Source of the DNA: an uncultured Bacilli bacterium
GTDB lineage: Bacteria > Bacillota_I > Bacilli_A > RFN20 > CAG-449
Direction: 5' to 3'
Length of the DNA: 63,326 bases
NCBI GenBank assembly: GCA_947595215.1
Contig: CANQEO010000006.1
Span: 1-63,326, forward strand
Shown: positions 44,315-54,974 of the stretch, piece by piece
Layout of the letters: each line of letters opens with the position of its first letter
How positions within the stretch are numbered: position 1 is the first letter of the stretch
The notes under the pieces: model-generated
The model's database searches: none
Told to the model about the DNA's origin: nothing
Seen by the model: the letters and a program-made list of their open reading frames with translations, nothing else
Program-made: the position numbers and the translations under genes

Positions 44315-47300
44315 TTAATCAGCTAATTTTTTGAATCTTCTCCAACGCATTGCAGCGTATTCTTGAGATTTGGTGAGAAGTTCTTCAGCATGTTCCGGAT
44401 TAACTTTTGGAAGTTGTGAATATCGAGTTTCACACATCACGAAATCTCTGAATTTAGAGAAGTCTGGCTCTGGGCAATCAATTTGCATTGGATTCTTACC
44501 TTGAGCTTCTAAGCGTGGATCATAACGGAAGATTGGGAAGTAACCACATTCGACCGCCTTTTTCTCAGTTAATTGAGAATTAGCTAAACCACCCTTAATA
44601 CCATGCGCTTGACATGGTGAATAGCAAATGATGAGCGATGGTCCATTATAACTTTCAGCTTCTTGAAGAGCTTTGATTGCTTGCATTGGATTTGCACCCA
44701 TTGCGATCTGAGCAACATAGACGTGACCATAAGCGATTGCCATCATTGCTAAGTTCTTTTTCGCAGTCTTTTTACCAGACGCAGTAAATTTAGCAATAGA
44801 ACCGGTTTGAGAAGACTTAGATGATTGACCACCAGTATTCGAATAGACTTCAGTATCTAAGACTAAGATGTTAACATCTTCTTCGTTAGCAACAACATGA
44901 TCTAATCCACCGTAACCGATATCGTAAGCCCAACCATCACCACCGACGATCCAGACCGATTTATCAATTAAGTCTCTTTCATATTCGAGAACTTCTTTAA
45001 CAGCCTCATTTTTAGAAGCTTTAACTAAAGCGACTAATTTATCGACGATAGTTCTAACATATTTACGATCCTTAATGTGAGTGACATAGTCATCAATAAC
45101 ACTAGCGAGTTCTTCTTCAACATCAGTTTTGTTATCTTCTAAGATTTTGACGATTTGAGATAACTTGTAATCAGTAGCTACTCTCATACCAAAACCATAT
45201 TCGGCGTTATCTTCGAATAAGGAGTTAGCCCAAGCAACACCTTGACCATTTTTATCGGTGCAGAAAGGAGTAAGTGGAGTCGAACCATTATAAATAGAAG
45301 AACATCCAGTAGCGTTAGCAACTAACATATCTTTACCGAATAATTGTGATACTAAACGATAGTATGGAGTTTCACCACAACCTGCACATGCACCAGAGAC
45401 TTCGACATATGGCATTAAGAAACTTGCGCCCTTAATGGTCGTAGTTGGAAATAAGCCTTCTTTATAAGCAACTTCCTTATAGAGGTAATTTGCGGCTTCT
45501 TCTTTATCAAATTGAGTCTTAGCTTCAACCATCTGTAAAGCTTTCTTACCCATCTTACCTGGACATTGAACAACACATAGTCCACATCCGACACAGTTTC
45601 TTGGAGTAACTTGGATACGAAATTTTAATCCTTTGACATTCGGACCACCCATTGCATCTAAGACATCTTCCTTATCACCCGGGATATTAGCAACTTCCTC
45701 ATCAGTTAACATGAAAGGTCTAATAGTCGCGTGTGGACAAACGAAAGCACATTGGTTACATTGGATACAATTTTCTTTAATCCACATTGGAACTTTGTCA
45801 GCAATTGAACGTTTTTCTTTAAATGTAACGTTATTTCTCATCGTACCATCTAAGAGTTCATATTCAGTGAACTTAGAAACTGGTAAATCATAGCCATCTA
45901 ATGAGCCTATAACATTGACATAGGAATCAAAGTATTCATCATCGCTCTTAACATATTCACGTTTGAATGGTAAATCTTTCCACTCTTCTTTAACTTTAAC
46001 TTCGACTAAACCATCAGCACCAGCATCAATGGCATCCCAGTTCATCTTAACGATTTCATCACCCTTTTTAGCGTAGCTCTTCTTGGCGAATTTCTTCATC
46101 CAATCTTGTGCTTCTGCATATGGCATGATGTTTTGATTTAAGTAGAAGAAACTGGCTTGTAAAATAGTGTTAGTTCTTCTTCCTAATCCGATTTTAGCAG
46201 CGATTGCATTAGCATCGATAATGTAGAATTTTGCATTTTTATCAGCAAGTTGCTTTTTAACTCTATTTGGAAGTTTAGCTTCGATTTGATCTGCTGGAAT
46301 ATCAGTATTCAATAAGAATGTTCCACCATTTTTTAAACATTTGATCATATCGAACTTGAAGATATAACTATCTAATGAGCAAGATAAGAAGTCAGCGTGT
46401 TCAACATAATATGTCGAGTGAATTGGTTTCTTACCAAAGCGTAAGTGGGAACGAGTGACACCACCGGCTTTTCTGGAGTCATAAGCAAAGTAAGCTTGGG
46501 CATACTGTCCGGTCGCATCACCAATAATCTTAATTGATGATTTGTTAGCAGAAACAGTACCATCAGAACCTAATCCGTAGAATAAGCATGATGTGTAGTC
46601 ACCATCAACATGAAAACTTTCATCAACAGGGATTGAAAGATGAGTGACATCATCGTTAATACCAACAGTGAATGAATTCCAATTGTCTTTAGCGTCTAAG
46701 AAATCATAGACTGATTTGATGTGTTTTGGTTGAGTATCTTTACTTGAAAGACCATATCTACCACCTAAAACGACATCAACCTCACGCCCTTCTTGACGTA
46801 AAGCAGCTACGACATCAAGATATAAAGGTTCGCCAGTTGCACCGATTTCTTTAGTACGATCTAAAACCGCAATCTTTTTAACACTTGATGGAATCACTGA
46901 GACTAGGTGTTTGCTTGAGAATGGACGATAAAGATGAACTTTAACTAAACCGACTTTTTCTCCAGAAGCGTTTAAAACATCAACGACTTCGCGAGCGGTT
47001 TCAGTAACTGACCCCATTGCGATAATAACCTTAGTTGCATCTTTAGCACCATAGTAAACAAATGGGGCATATTCCCGTCCGGTCATCTCAGTAACTTTTT
47101 TGAAGTAATCTTCTGCGATTCCCACTATTTCAGCAAAATGTTTATTTTGAGCTTCTCTACCTTGGAAGTAGATATCATCATTTTCAGCGCCGCCACGGGT
47201 AACTGCGTGTGTGTGTGGATTTAAAGCTCTCGCTCTAAATTCCGCTAATTTTTCTTGATCAATTAATTTATTCCATTCGCTTTCAGCGACAAATTCGACG

Positions 47301-47857
47301 TTTTGAATTTCGTGCGAAGTCCTAAATCCATCGAAGAAGTGAACGACTGGAGCTTGTGATTTAATAGCGACAAGGTGAGCAAGTGGAGCAAGGTCAGCAC
47401 ATTCTTGAACAGAGTGAGAACAAAGCATTGTAACTCCAGTTTGTCTTACCGCATAGACATCTTGGTGATCACCAAAAATTGATAAAGAACGGGTCGCTAA
47501 GCTTCTCGCTGAAACATGAAGAACTGCTGGTAGCAATTCGCCAACCCATTTATAAATATTTGGAATCATCAATAATAAACCTTGAGATGCTGTATAGGTA
47601 GTCGCTAAAGCACCAGCCTGTAACGCACCATGAACTGTGCCTGAAGCACCAGCTTCTGATTGCATTTCAACAACTTTTACTTCGGTTCCGAAGCAATTTT
47701 TCTTTCCCTCACTAGCATATTGATCGACTAATTCAGCCATCGTTGAAGATGGAGTAATAGGATAAATACTAGCGACTTCGGTAAAGTTATAGGAAGCTAA
47801 AGCAACTGCAGTGTTTCCGTCAACCGATAGGAAATATTTCTTGGTATTTTCTTCCAT
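44315..47857 (-). CDS. nifJ: Pyruvate:ferredoxin (flavodoxin) oxidoreductase
   Basis: 1180 residues from the ATG following AGGAGGAAAAAGA (track start is 8 codons early). All domains in one chain: N-terminal pyrimidine-binding domain (YPITPSSTMAELVDQ), transketolase C-like domain (IAMGSVTETAREVVDVL), gamma domain (LFYGLGSDGTVSANKSS), two 4Fe-4S clusters (CIQCNQCAFVCPH and CVGCGLCVVQCPG), and the TPP domain with four cluster cysteines (SGACAGCGETPYYR) and GDGWAYDIGYGGLDHV. Makes acetyl-CoA, CO2 and reduced ferredoxin; marks strict anaerobic metabolism. Confidence 0.97.
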   Translation of the reverse strand: MEENTKKYFLSVDGNTAVALASYNFTEVASIYPITPSSTMAELVDQYASEGKKNCFGTEVKVVEMQSEAGASGTVHGALQAGALATTYTASQGLLLMIPNIYKWVGELLPAVLHVSARSLATRSLSIFGDHQDVYAVRQTGVTMLCSHSVQECADLAPLAHLVAIKSQAPVVHFFDGFRTSHEIQNVEFVAESEWNKLIDQEKLAEFRARALNPHTHAVTRGGAENDDIYFQGREAQNKHFAEIVGIAEDYFKKVTEMTGREYAPFVYYGAKDATKVIIAMGSVTETAREVVDVLNASGEKVGLVKVHLYRPFSSKHLVSVIPSSVKKIAVLDRTKEIGATGEPLYLDVVAALRQEGREVDVVLGGRYGLSSKDTQPKHIKSVYDFLDAKDNWNSFTVGINDDVTHLSIPVDESFHVDGDYTSCLFYGLGSDGTVSANKSSIKIIGDATGQYAQAYFAYDSRKAGGVTRSHLRFGKKPIHSTYYVEHADFLSCSLDSYIFKFDMIKCLKNGGTFLLNTDIPADQIEAKLPNRVKKQLADKNAKFYIIDANAIAAKIGLGRRTNTILQASFFYLNQNIMPYAEAQDWMKKFAKKSYAKKGDEIVKMNWDAIDAGADGLVEVKVKEEWKDLPFKREYVKSDDEYFDSYVNVIGSLDGYDLPVSKFTEYELLDGTMRNNVTFKEKRSIADKVPMWIKENCIQCNQCAFVCPHATIRPFMLTDEEVANIPGDKEDVLDAMGGPNVKGLKFRIQVTPRNCVGCGLCVVQCPGKMGKKALQMVEAKTQFDKEEAANYLYKEVAYKEGLFPTTTIKGASFLMPYVEVSGACAGCGETPYYRLVSQLFGKDMLVANATGCSSIYNGSTPLTPFCTDKNGQGVAWANSLFEDNAEYGFGMRVATDYKLSQIVKILEDNKTDVEEELASVIDDYVTHIKDRKYVRTIVDKLVALVKASKNEAVKEVLEYERDLIDKSVWIVGGDGWAYDIGYGGLDHVVANEEDVNILVLDTEVYSNTGGQSSKSSQTGSIAKFTASGKKTAKKNLAMMAIAYGHVYVAQIAMGANPMQAIKALQEAESYNGPSLIICYSPCQAHGIKGGLANSQLTEKKAVECGYFPIFRYDPRLEAQGKNPMQIDCPEPDFSKFRDFVMCETRYSQLPKVNPEHAEELLTKSQEYAAMRWRRFKKLAD

Positions 47858-47927
47858 TCTTTTTCCTCCTAATAAAACCATAGATTAGTATAAAACAAAA
47901 TACTTATAATTTCTACATCAAAACAAA

Positions 47928-48800
47928 CTAGAATTTAAAATTCTTGATGTAGTCTTTGACCTTCTCCTTTAAATCATCGCGTTCAAGAGCAAAATCGATA
48001 GTTGCTTTAACAAAGCCGAACTTATCTCCGACATCGTAACGTTCACCTTCAAAGCGGCAAGCGTAGACTTTTTCATAATCCATAAGTCTTTTTAAAGCAT
48101 CGGTAAGTTGAATCTCATTGCCTTTACCAGGCTTTTGAGTTTTTAATACTTCAAATATTTTTGGAGTAAGCACATAACGACCTAATACTGCTTCGCAAGA
48201 AGGAGCATCTTCAAGAGCCGGTTTTTCGACCATATCTTTTAGTTCAAATAAAGCACCAACCTCTCGCTTTGGAGCGACGATACCATATTTTGAAACTTCT
48301 TCCTTTTTGACCGATTGAACACCAAGAATTGAAGATTCGGTTTCTTCGTAGGCATCTATTAATTGTCTTAGCGCCTCTTTACCATGGCAATTCACAACAA
48401 TATCATCACCCAAAAGAACAGCGAAAGGTTCATTACCGACAAAGGCTTCAGCACATAAAACAGCATGTCCTAACCCTTTTGGTTCTTTTTGACTAACAAA
48501 ATAGATATTGGCCATATTCGCAATATCGCGAATCATTTTTACTTCAGCATTTTTATTAGTTTCTTTTAAACGCGTTTCTAATTCATAACTGACATCGAAA
48601 TGCTTCTCGATAGAATTTTTATTACTATTTGTAATAATAAGAATTTCTTCGATTCCCGACTTTTTTGCCTCATTGACGATATATTGGATTGTCGGAATAT
48701 CAATAATAGGTAGCATTTCTTTAGGAAGAGCTTTAGTCGCTGGTAAAAAACGCGTTCCAAGACCAGCGGCCGGAATAATTGCTTTTCTTATTTTTTGCAT
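47928..48800 (-). CDS. galU: UTP-glucose-1-phosphate uridylyltransferase
   Basis: 290 residues: KAIIPAAGLGTRFLPATKALPKEMLPI, LGHAVLCAEAFVGNEPFAVLLGDDI, VEKPALEDAPS, PGKGNEIQLTDAL. Produces UDP-glucose for glycolipids, teichoic acids or capsule. Monocistronic; GAGGTGATTTTATA upstream. Confidence 0.96.
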   Translation of the reverse strand: MQKIRKAIIPAAGLGTRFLPATKALPKEMLPIIDIPTIQYIVNEAKKSGIEEILIITNSNKNSIEKHFDVSYELETRLKETNKNAEVKMIRDIANMANIYFVSQKEPKGLGHAVLCAEAFVGNEPFAVLLGDDIVVNCHGKEALRQLIDAYEETESSILGVQSVKKEEVSKYGIVAPKREVGALFELKDMVEKPALEDAPSCEAVLGRYVLTPKIFEVLKTQKPGKGNEIQLTDALKRLMDYEKVYACRFEGERYDVGDKFGFVKATIDFALERDDLKEKVKDYIKNFKF

Positions 48801-48924
48801 TATAAAATCACCTCGTATTTATTCTAATACATATTTATAAAGTTTTCCATCCCATATTAGCGAAACTTCTTGCACCAAGCATCATTTTTATTGTAAAATC
48901 AAGCAATAAGGAGGCGGTTAAATT

Positions 48925-49188
48925 ATGGTAATTTTAAAAGGAAAAGTAAATAACCCTGCTGGTCTAACTTCTCGTCTTTCAGCTGATTTAGTCGCTGAAG
49001 CCAATCGTTTTAAATCTGTAGCGACAATTATAATCGATGATGAACGAGCCGACTTGAAGTCAATCATGAACGTGATGGCTCTTGTGGTAGTAAGCGGGAA
49101 AGAATTTACGATCGAATTAGATGGTGAAGACGAAAAAATAGCTGCGCAAAGATTTGAAGAATTATTATCTGCTCTTAAATTAAAATAA
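48925..49188 (+). CDS. HPr/Crh-family protein lacking the active histidine
   Basis: 87 residues aligned gap-free to HPr: NNPAGLTSRLSADLVAEANRFKSV. The phosphohistidine position 15 is Thr (GLTSR instead of GLHAR), Arg-17 is kept, Pro-18 is Leu. Ser-46, the HPr-kinase site, is kept (ADLKSIMNVMAL). It therefore cannot carry PTS phosphate but may act with CcpA, as Crh does in Bacillus. GGAGGCGG ribosome site. Ends before the alr gene with a hairpin that overlaps alr's start. Confidence 0.88.
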   Translation: MVILKGKVNNPAGLTSRLSADLVAEANRFKSVATIIIDDERADLKSIMNVMALVVVSGKEFTIELDGEDEKIAAQRFEELLSALKLK

Positions 49189-49203
49189 TTGATATAGAAT
49201 TTT

Positions 49204-49254
49204 ACGCTCGTGTATTTCATACCTTTTAACAGGTGAAAATATGCGAGCGTTTTT
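49204..49254 (+). promoter_or_regulatory. Terminator-like hairpin over alr start codon
   Basis: ACGCTCG / CGAGCGT plus flanking partly paired TGTATTTCA / TGAAAATA and a T-run. The second arm contains the alr ATG (49241) and part of its ribosome site (ACAGGTG). Confidence 0.6.
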
Positions 49255-50257
49255 AAATGTCAATTTAGATTATATGAAAGATAATTATCTCTTTCTTAAA
49301 GAAAAAGCTAAAAAAGATATCATTGCTGTCGTTAAAAGTAATGCTTATGGTCATGGTCTTGTTGAATGTGCTAAATTATTTTCTTCACTTGGAGTAAAAA
49401 TGCTTGCTGTCGCTACTTTCGAAGAAGCGATTGTAATCAGAAAAAATCTCATCAGTACACCGATTCTTCTTTTTGAGCCATCGGAAGATTTTAATATTCT
49501 TTATAGTTATCGAATCACACTTGCGGTCTCTTCGATTGAATACTTACAAAAACTCGCCGATACTAGAATTCCCTTTTCTATTCATTTAGAACTAGAAACT
49601 GGTTTTAATCGTTTAGGAATTGAACCAAAACAGATTCAAAAAGCAATCGATATCATAAACAATAGTCGATTAAATCTAAAGGGTATTTTTACTCATTTTG
49701 CCGATAAAAACAAATTTGATTCTCAAAGAATTGAATTTGAAAATACAATCAAAAGTTTTGACATTAATGCATTGATTATTCATACTTCATCATCTTATTT
49801 TATTTCTGAAGACCTACCATACACTAACGCTGTTAGAATCGGTTTATATTTATATGGAATATCTGGTGAACTAGTTGAATTAAAGCCTTGCTTACAATGT
49901 TATTGTCCAATTTATCGTGTTAAAGAAATTAGCGAAAAAGAGACAATCGGTTATGACCAAGTAGGAGTTGCACAGCACAACGGATATGTAGTTACAGTGC
50001 CTTTAGGATATAGCGATGGTTGGAATTCGAGAAGAAAAACCATCGCCTATCAAGATGATTATCTACCTCAAATCGGAAAGACTTGTATGGATTATATGAT
50101 GTTTTTTTCTCGCACACCTTTAGATATATCTAAACCATTAGAAATAATTGGTCCTAACATAAAAGTTTTAGATCTTGCAAAACTTTACAATATCTCTCCT
50201 CACGAAGTATTAGCAACCTTGAGTCCTCGTTTGAAAAGAAATTATTTTAGGCGCTAA
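49241..50257 (+). CDS. alr: Alanine racemase
   Basis: 338 residues, slightly short for Alr. PLP lysine in IAVVKSNAYGHGLVE near residue 35, ETGFNRLGIEPKQ, GIFTHFADKN, second catalytic Tyr in TIGYDQVGV region, and GKTCMDYMMFF. Supplies D-Ala for peptidoglycan. Start codon lies inside a hairpin. Stop is directly against the convergent ABC gene's stop with no spacing. Confidence 0.95.
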   Translation: MRAFLNVNLDYMKDNYLFLKEKAKKDIIAVVKSNAYGHGLVECAKLFSSLGVKMLAVATFEEAIVIRKNLISTPILLFEPSEDFNILYSYRITLAVSSIEYLQKLADTRIPFSIHLELETGFNRLGIEPKQIQKAIDIINNSRLNLKGIFTHFADKNKFDSQRIEFENTIKSFDINALIIHTSSSYFISEDLPYTNAVRIGLYLYGISGELVELKPCLQCYCPIYRVKEISEKETIGYDQVGVAQHNGYVVTVPLGYSDGWNSRRKTIAYQDDYLPQIGKTCMDYMMFFSRTPLDISKPLEIIGPNIKVLDLAKLYNISPHEVLATLSPRLKRNYFRR

Positions 50258-52390
50258 TTAATTGGATATTCTTTTTAATTCCGAAGGAGTAACTGATAAT
50301 TTAATTTTAAAATAGATGTAGGTTGTTAATACCATGAGGATGAACGGCACAATTAATCCCAATATTGCTGATAAAGGATTTAAATATAATCCTATCGATG
50401 TTTGAGCGTTGAAGGTTTTCAAATGAAGAATAATAAATATTGATAAAATTTCTCCAATTATAAGTGTTGATAATAAATTTTTAGCGCGCGCTTTTACTAT
50501 TTCAGTCACCAAAATTTCTCTTCTTACACCAAGCATTACAAATGGAACTAATCTTGAAATATTTAAATGAAAATATGATCGCATATCGACGATATATAAG
50601 AATAAAAATAAAATAGCTATAACTGCGCTAGAAATAAAAATTAAAATCATTACCCATCTTAAAGTTTCCTTGTTACTATCAAGATACGGAATAATTGTCA
50701 CTTCTTCATTTTCTAATATTGCTTTAATTTGTTCTGATTGTTGAGTGTAGATACAATCTTCTCCAGATTCAAAAACCATTCTCATAAAGGCATAATCACT
50801 AACTATGGCCCTTGGGAGTTCATAAAAAGTCGTCGCATTAAATAATTGCAACCATTCGTCGAGATTATAATCCATTACTTTATATGTTCTTTGTTCATAT
50901 ACCATCTCAGCACTGCCATAATCTCTTATCATAATGGTGTCATCTTGCAACTCGAAATCAAAATTATTTGGAGCAAGTTTTTTTGCATATGAAAGAGGAA
51001 TTACACTGTCATCAAAAATTTCTGATGCAATAGAATCTCCAAGTAAAAGCGTCTCCCTAGAAAAAAGTAAAGCAGCCATTCCCGTATTTGCAATGCCGCA
51101 TATCTTATATGTAGCTTTTGTAAGTCTGATGTTAATGTGCATTCCGATAAAATCCTCAACGCTCCTAAGAACTGATAAAGCAGCCGCATTAGACGCATTA
51201 TTTAATGGTTTCAACACAAAATTCGCATTTCCAAGAATTTTGTTGGCGAGCGAAATATCAATTAAGATTTCATCGATTTTTTCCGGTTTTTTACCTAATA
51301 TTATTTCCGGATTAAAAAAATCATATGGCAATATATAACTATCTATATTACTAAATGTCAACTGAACATTAGTTATATATGATGGTATATTTTTCGGATA
51401 CAACGACATGTTAATGTTTGATACATATTCATATGATAAAGAGCCTAAAATAACCTTATTTTCTAACTCATGATAAGAATCTTCACTGAGTTTTTTATTG
51501 CTATTACTTCTTACAATATAAGTTTCCGGATTTTTTGAGGGATCGATAAAATTATCAGCGATTATACGCGAAGATAATGCGAAAAAAATATTAAAAATAA
51601 TAATGAACACCATCAATAAAATCCTAGTCACTCTTTTATTTGATACATTAAAATGGAAATAATTTTTATCAATCTTCTTTAAAGTAGTAACTGCAGTTTT
51701 TGCGATTTCTAAATTTTTTTCAGTATAGTTGAGAAAACTATCTTGAATTATTTCTCCATCTTTCATACGAATTAATCTATCCGCATAAGTTTTTGCTAAT
51801 TCTTCTTCATGAGTAACCATAATTACAAGGTGATGTTTAGAAATTTTTTTCAATATTTCCATAACTAGAATACGATTAGCTTCATCAAGGTTGCCAGTTG
51901 GCTCATCGGCAAGAATAAATAATGGTTTTTTCATAAGAGTTCTCGCAATAGCAACACGTTGTCGTTCCCCACTAGAAAGACGAGAAACTTTCCTTTCTTT
52001 TAAATGTTCCATTTGAACTGATTTAAGCACATCGTTGATGAGACTATCTCGCATTTCTTTATTTGTTTCTAAGCAAAAAGGGACTAAGTTTTCATAGACA
52101 CTCGCTTCTTCAATTAGAACGAAATCTTGTAATATGTATCCGATATAATTAAATCGAAAATCATCTATGCTATCACGTGACATTTTGGATAACTCATTGT
52201 CATTTATTTCTATTTTTCCTCCCGAAGGATAATCCAATCCACCGATTAAATTTAAAAGAGTTGTTTTACCACTCCCAGAAGGACCAACAATACTAACAAA
52301 ACCAACAGCAGCGAAAGTTAAAGACACATTATTAACAGCTTTATATTCTTGATGTTGATATTGTTTATTTAGATTGTATAATTTAATCAT
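50258..52390 (-). CDS. MacB-like ABC transporter, fused ATPase/permease
   Basis: 710 residues. N-terminal ATPase: Walker [12 protein letters not shown], signature [14 protein letters not shown], Walker [15 protein letters not shown]-loop [10 protein letters not shown]1 near 255-278, a large extracytoplasmic MacB-PCD-like part, and three C-terminal FtsX-type TMs (~575-600, 630-655, 665-690). Mechanotransmission exporters of this type handle peptides, antibiotics or lipoproteins. Last gene of the XRE-ABC-ABC operon, 1 base after the previous frame. Confidence 0.9.
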   Translation of the reverse strand: MIKLYNLNKQYQHQEYKAVNNVSLTFAAVGFVSIVGPSGSGKTTLLNLIGGLDYPSGGKIEINDNELSKMSRDSIDDFRFNYIGYILQDFVLIEEASVYENLVPFCLETNKEMRDSLINDVLKSVQMEHLKERKVSRLSSGERQRVAIARTLMKKPLFILADEPTGNLDEANRILVMEILKKISKHHLVIMVTHEEELAKTYADRLIRMKDGEIIQDSFLNYTEKNLEIAKTAVTTLKKIDKNYFHFNVSNKRVTRILLMVFIIIFNIFFALSSRIIADNFIDPSKNPETYIVRSNSNKKLSEDSYHELENKVILGSLSYEYVSNINMSLYPKNIPSYITNVQLTFSNIDSYILPYDFFNPEIILGKKPEKIDEILIDISLANKILGNANFVLKPLNNASNAAALSVLRSVEDFIGMHINIRLTKATYKICGIANTGMAALLFSRETLLLGDSIASEIFDDSVIPLSYAKKLAPNNFDFELQDDTIMIRDYGSAEMVYEQRTYKVMDYNLDEWLQLFNATTFYELPRAIVSDYAFMRMVFESGEDCIYTQQSEQIKAILENEEVTIIPYLDSNKETLRWVMILIFISSAVIAILFLFLYIVDMRSYFHLNISRLVPFVMLGVRREILVTEIVKARAKNLLSTLIIGEILSIFIILHLKTFNAQTSIGLYLNPLSAILGLIVPFILMVLTTYIYFKIKLSVTPSELKRISN

Positions 52391-52391
52391 T

Positions 52392-54481
52392 TTAGTTACT
52401 CCCTTCTAAAACTAAATAAATTCTTTTAGATAAATATTTAAGCCAATTATAAATAAATAAAATAAGCCAAATGGGCAAGCCAAATAAAATGAATGTTTCA
52501 AAAGTATAATAAGTTAAAGAATAAAAAATTATATAACCACTTAGCATTGTTAAAATCGCAATTGTCGTTGAAATTAAAATCATTTCAACAGAAAAACATT
52601 TAATAATATCTTTCTTAGAAATCCCTATTTGATTCATAATAATCATCTCTTTTTTGCGTGAATTAATGATTGTTTTTGAAATAGATTTTGCAAGGAAGAA
52701 AAACAATATAAAAGCTAAAATTAATAGAAGATAATAAATAGTACTTCCTAAAAACATCGACATGGTATCTCCAAGTCTGACACCACCATAATTAACATAC
52801 ATATAAACTACATATCCTTCTTTTTCTAAAAGTTGTTTTAGATACTCTTTTTGATTGGCTTTTGCAAAAATACTAATACTATTTGTCTCTTCAAATGTAT
52901 TAGCTACTTCAATTACATTAGCAGCAACTCTAATTGGATATTTATCATTAGTATCAGTAGATACTACATTAATTTTTTTATTTCTTATTAAAAAAATGGT
53001 ATTGAGAATCTCACAAGGCTCATTATTAGTTTTAACCTTTGATTCTAAATCATTTTTCATTTCATCTATCGTGTCTTTTACATAGTCACTTACAAGTATG
53101 GTATCATCAGGCAACGAATAATCAACAAGATATGAAAAATCATTAAGACTTCGGAAAAGTGCAGTGGTTTTTAAAATTTCCCCATCTTTTTTATAAAAAG
53201 TTTCAATAGATGTAGATGACCAAAGATTAAAATTTCTTAACAAACATAATTGCGAAATCAAAGCATCATTAAGATATATTTCAATATTTTCATCAAAAGG
53301 ATCTAGAACATCTTTTATAACGACCGCAATATTAGTAGATGCTTTTGGTGGTTGATTAAATGTAAAATAAATTTTTGTACCAATTAAAGATTTATCATAA
53401 GAAGTTAATATGACTTCATCAAAAGCTAATTCGTATTTTTTTCATGCATAGAATGAAGAATATAAGGCACGTATTTTTCAGAAGAATAAATATATGTATC
53501 CAAACTAACTGAATCATCAACTACAAAATCAACTTCATTATAGTTTGAAATTCTTTGTAATTCGTCTTCCGAAAAATTACTTCTATCACTCTTTTCGATA
53601 ATAAGACGATTTTCATTTCTATTTAGAATCCAACTTGTTTCCATCGGATAATAAGAATTAAGAGAATTGAAATATTCATATCCTAATGATAATCCCACTG
53701 CCGAAGCAAAAATGGCAATAAGCATCATAACAACTGCTAATATAGATGAAAAGTTGCGTCTTATTGATTTCAATGATAAATAAAATTTATTGTTAATAGA
53801 TAATTGAGTAAAAACATTTTCTTTTAATGTATAAACTTCTTCTACTTTTTTTAGTTTTAAATCTTCGATGATTCTTCCTTCTTTCATTACTATTTTTCTT
53901 GTAGCATACGGAAGCAACTCTTCTTCATGATGCGTTACTAATAGTACTAATTTACCTTCACTATGTAAGTATAGTAATTCAATTACTTCTCGCGATGAAC
54001 GAGAATCAAGATTGGCGGTGATTTCATCACCAATAATGATTGAAGTATCCTTCAAAATCGCTCTCATGACTGCGACTTTTTGCTTTTGACCACCACTTAA
54101 ACGATTGACTTTACGCTCTTTAAATGCTGTCATATTAGCATCCTTTAAAATACTATCAATTCTTCTATTAATCTCTTTCGAATCAAGATTTCTTCCTAAC
54201 AATACTAATTTGAGATTTTCGTAAACACTATATTGTTCTAATAAAGCATAATCTTGAAAAATAAAAGACACTCTATCTCGACGATATTGTTCAAATTCTA
54301 CTTCATCTAGATGTGATAAAGGATTATATTCAACAAATATTTCACCATTTTGAAAACGATCCATAGCTCCAATCATTTTAATTAAAGTTGTTTTACCACT
54401 TCCCGATACACCAGAAATAGAAACAAATTCGCCTAATTTAAATGTAAGACTCACATTTTCTAGTCCAATTGAAACATGATT
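52392..54481 (-). pseudogene. Second MacB-like ABC transporter, two disruptions
   Basis: Same architecture as its neighbour: Walker [13 protein letters not shown], signature LSGGQKQKVAVMRA, Walker B IIIGDEITANLD, TM1, ectodomain and three FtsX TMs. Two lesions: (1) a run of seven A near 53437 shifts frame after YILHSMHEK; with eight A it continues KYELAFDEVILTSYDKS into the ORF at 52392-53261; (2) the NBD's first strand and A-loop (MDRVYKYYQD) lies upstream of a TGA at 54482, at the end of the XRE ORF and in the same frame. Either a decaying gene, an assembly error, or recoding. Confidence 0.75.
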
Positions 54482-54775
54482 TCAATCTTGATAGTATTTA
54501 TAGACTCTATCCATTCGTAGAAGTTCTTTTATGGTATCATTAGTTTTAACTGAAGTTTGATATCTTTGTCCTTTTAATAATAAATCTATCAAAATATTAA
54601 AATAATAGGATATTTTCATCAGCATTTCTGCATCGGGCACTAACTTACCTTGTTCCCATTTGCTGATGGTGTTATGTCCAACACCAAATTCTTCACCTAA
54701 TTTTTGTTGAGTATAGCCTTTTTCTTTTCGTAGAGTGGTTAATAACTCACCAAAGGCATTATTTTGTTGCTCCAT
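54482..54775 (-). CDS. XRE regulator of the ABC operon
   Basis: 97 residues from the ATG at 54775 (CCGAGGTGAATATC upstream). HTH in LTTLRKEKGYTQQKLGEEFGVGHNTISKWEQGKLVPDAEML. The last ~10 residues (MDRVYKYYQD) look like the beginning of an ABC ATPase, not of an XRE protein, and the reading frame is the same as that of the ABC gene after the TGA. So the ancestral product may have been an HTH-ABC fusion. A palindrome upstream suggests autoregulation. Confidence 0.8.
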   Translation of the reverse strand: MEQQNNAFGELLTTLRKEKGYTQQKLGEEFGVGHNTISKWEQGKLVPDAEMLMKISYYFNILIDLLLKGQRYQTSVKTNDTIKELLRMDRVYKYYQD

Positions 54776-54797
54776 GATATTCACCTCGGAAGAATTA

Positions 54798-54813
54798 TAC
54801 TATATTGATAGTA
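54798..54813. promoter_or_regulatory. Operator-like palindrome before XRE gene
   Basis: TACTAT-ATTG-ATAGTA lies 23 bases upstream of the XRE start codon, in the promoter region. Confidence 0.45.
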
Positions 54814-54974
54814 TTTACCATTATAATGTCAAAAAAAAGATTCTCTTTTTTAGAGAATCTAGTGTTTTGTTCATAATACTTTTATTTTATTACTTAAAAT
54901 ATAAATGAAATCTATAATTTATGAATTTTTATAACAAATACCCAAAAAAGCATTTTTAAGGTGCTCTTTTTTAG

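Noticed and set aside
54482-54484. TGA read as Trp (genetic code 4)
   Set aside because: TGA ends udk, the TSCPD gene and several element genes, long ORFs have no internal TGA and Trp is TGG, so the standard code holds.
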